DNA of 64,000 nucleotides, from NCBI GenBank assembly GCA_900169235.1, contig FWCC01000233.1, positions 5,536 through 69,535 on the forward strand. The letters run 5' to 3'. The stretch comes from Zarea fungicola (taxonomy: Eukaryota > Ascomycota > Sordariomycetes > Hypocreales > Cordycipitaceae). A program made the position numbers and the translations under genes. The notes under the pieces were generated by a model. That model saw only the letters and a program-made list of their open reading frames with translations. It searched no databases and was not told where the DNA came from. This document shows positions 62,302 through 64,000 of this stretch, one piece after another (position 1 is the stretch's first letter; each line of letters opens with the position of its first letter).

Positions 62302-63261
62302 TCAATGCTCATCCATCGATGCGTCCAAAAACTCCCCATTGTCTATATGTAGATCAAACTCCCCTCCAAATGCCTCATTTCTGTTCGCTGTACGCCTCAT
62401 TCTCTCAGGGCGCTCCACAAGATAGTTCAGCTCAATTCCATCCTCGTCCTCTGACATTCTCCTCTCTGCATCTGTGTAGTAGTCCTTTGACATTCTACTT
62501 CTTTCTTCATCTGTGTAATAACGGCCAAGAACAAGATCTTGTGGGATATCGATGCGTTCGCCTTTCATGTTTTCCAATTGCTTGCCAGGAACGGGTTGTT
62601 GAAGCTCCTTGTGCCCACGGGGTAGAGTGGGCAGGCATCCCCGTGATGCTGCGTCCGAGAAGTCTGCGTTTCGCACCGGAAGGTGTAATGAGCATTCAAA
62701 ATATATCGTGTCATACCATTTCCCAGTTCCGGTGGAAATGGCCTCCACACGCATGACAACCAAAGGGTCCAGCACGTTCGGCTTCGATTGTCGTATCCTC
62801 ACAAGGGTCCCAACCTCAATGCACTCGGCACCGAAGAAACAACCCTCGTAGGAGACCTTTATCTTCGTCTTCTCAATAAGTTTCCAACACGAAAAAGATC
62901 CGAGCACACGAGTAACAATACAGCTTTTCGGGTGTGGCTGAAAGTGTGCCGAGAACGGCCTCAACCGGGAAATTCGCACCTGCGTCCTTTCATAACCCTT
63001 TTCGAGCAGGGAAACTGTGACTGAACCTGATTGATACGATCTCTTGACATGTAAAACCACTGGGTGAAGTATTCCGTTTTGACCAAGGTACCATAGCAAT
63101 TCTCCGGCCTTGAAAGGAATATCAATGTCTTGTTCATTGCTGCCGTGTATGGGAGCGGTGGCGTTTTGTTGTGCGGACAGTGTATTGTTTGATGTGGATA
63201 AATCGACAGCATTGTATAGTGTAGTCATAGAAGTAGCAGCTGAATAAATGCGGCGCTCCAT
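62302..63261 (-). CDS. Clr2/BAH-like silencing-module protein C
   Basis: 319 residues from the first in-frame ATG at 63261. The frame is open further upstream without a Met, so a 5' exon is possible. The N-terminal 45 residues are disordered. The module begins at FKAGELLWYLGQNGILHPVV, continues with YEGCFFGAECIEVGTLVRIR (matching the FLGAERIEVGDYLR block of the 55-kb fusion) and DTIYFECSLHLP, then LPTLPRG and DLVLGRYYTDEE. The last 80 residues are acidic and disordered (SEDEDGIELNYLVERPER). Relative to the other copies it has the weakest GAE-x-I-x-VGD strand (VGT). The role is inferred as chromatin silencing by analogy with Clr2. Confidence 0.5.
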   Translation of the reverse strand: MERRIYSAATSMTTLYNAVDLSTSNNTLSAQQNATAPIHGSNEQDIDIPFKAGELLWYLGQNGILHPVVLHVKRSYQSGSVTVSLLEKGYERTQVRISRLRPFSAHFQPHPKSCIVTRVLGSFSCWKLIEKTKIKVSYEGCFFGAECIEVGTLVRIRQSKPNVLDPLVVMRVEAISTGTGKWYDTIYFECSLHLPVRNADFSDAASRGCLPTLPRGHKELQQPVPGKQLENMKGERIDIPQDLVLGRYYTDEERSRMSKDYYTDAERRMSEDEDGIELNYLVERPERMRRTANRNEAFGGEFDLHIDNGEFLDASMDEH

Positions 63262-64000
63262 AGCAGGTTCAATGGATTCTGACGAGTGAGATATGTCGTA
63301 GGCAGGCCATCCATGACAGCAGAGATTTTGTCGACCGGGAAGAGATTCGTCCACGATATTTGTTGACAAGGAAACAGGAAAATAGACTGAGTTTTGACTG
63401 TAGCGACTGCAGCTGTTGTTTGAGGTGCAAAGAGGCGCAACACTCTGGTGCTGGGCACAAATTATTATTCATTATGGGTGAGCTGACTCAGCAGTCGACC
63501 AGTCACGGACGAAGCGGAGGGCACACGTGCCAAGTGCATCGCCCCTCAAGTAGTATGACTGTATACAATACGAGAATGGGTCGACATAAATTTTCAATGG
63601 CTTCTTGTGCCTGTGAAAGAGTGGCAAGCCAGGGTTTGTGGCGCGTTTTGCGATCCAGCTGTCCTAGACCTATGGAAAAAGGACTCTACTGAGCTGGGTA
63701 TACGTTGAACAGAAATTTGCACAGAAACGGTACCAAGCCCAACATCAATCAATCTTGCTACAACATTGCGTTGCTTACACGAGTTTCGCGAAAGCCGTGG
63801 TACTATATGTAGAGCTTTGCAAGACAGCTAGAAGCCGCCACCAGAGTGCCTAAAGCTGGTAAGATATCATCTTCATCATCGCAGAAAAGAAAGAGTATTT
63901 TGTATTCCCTCGGATATCTGTTTGAACTGTAAAATCATTTCATTAGTAGCTAATACGAGAATAAGCTGATCATTGTTTGGCACCCCTTCAGCTCTCTCAG
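63262..64000. other. Flank without a supported gene
   Basis: The protein C frame continues upstream to about 63465 without an ATG (SRYSQNSVYFPVS), and an alternative ATG frame starts at 63472. A spliced 5' exon of gene C may lie here. Beyond 63480 I see nothing. Confidence 0.35.

Noticed and set aside
1..64000. Transposon, Starship captain, polyketide/NRPS cluster, CRISPR array or rRNA
   Set aside because: I looked for tyrosine-recombinase, transposase, reverse-transcriptase, megasynthase and array-like patterns and saw none. The only repeats are those listed.

Overview
The window looks like nuclear DNA of a filamentous ascomycete (Pezizomycotina). The reading frames are short to medium. They are interrupted by 40-190 nt introns with GTRNGT-type donors, CTAAC-type branch sites and YAG acceptors, and several genes splice in phase at exactly such sites. 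The families are typical of these fungi: an Ldb19/ART-type arrestin, an Azf1-like C2H2 factor, a Zn2Cys6 factor, a Doa10/SSM4-like RING-CH membrane protein, a PAQR receptor, a Set9-like SET protein, a Pfs-type nucleoside phosphorylase, and F-box, LRR and ankyrin proteins. I cannot name the genus. Almost nothing here is core housekeeping. Paralogous families, broken genes, repeats and one 188-base assembly gap give it the look of an accessory, fast-evolving region. All gene models are mine, from reading frames and splice signals, with no transcript support.

Layout. 0-5 kb: the end of an unknown gene, a 7-bp minisatellite, a four-exon F-box/LRR gene and an arrestin. 5-17.5 kb: a frameshifted C2H2 relic, the Azf1-like factor, zinc-module protein A, a large ankyrin protein and several unknown spliced genes. 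17.5-23.6 kb: small unknown genes, a pseudogene, a Ser/Thr-rich secreted protein and a secreted protein cut by the gap. 23.7-30 kb: the Doa10-like gene and the PAQR gene, flanked by two copies of one dispersed repeat, then a Nudix-like gene with a broken active site. 30-45 kb: disordered and helical unknown proteins, a WD40 relic, zinc-module protein B and a C2H2-family protein. 46-52 kb: the Zn2Cys6 factor, the stand-alone nucleoside phosphorylase and a LysM-like cell-wall gene split by stops. 53-63.3 kb: a cluster with three copies of a Clr2/BAH-like silencing module, one fused by splicing to a Set9-like SET domain, plus a coiled-coil repeat gene and an F-box/ankyrin gene.

How the parts may relate. 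The strongest theme is the 53-63 kb block. A histone-methyltransferase-like domain and a Clr2-like module are joined in one predicted 640-residue protein, and two more Clr2-like modules lie within 7 kb, which suggests a diversifying family of heterochromatin-type proteins. A second theme is loss of catalytic or zinc-binding residues in recognisable folds: Nudix EE to KK, SET NH to SH, a shortened RING-CH, and a missing Cys in zinc-module protein B. A third is genes split by a single in-frame stop or a frameshift (5.2, 20, 37.4, 49, 51, 60.7 kb), which points to ongoing decay.
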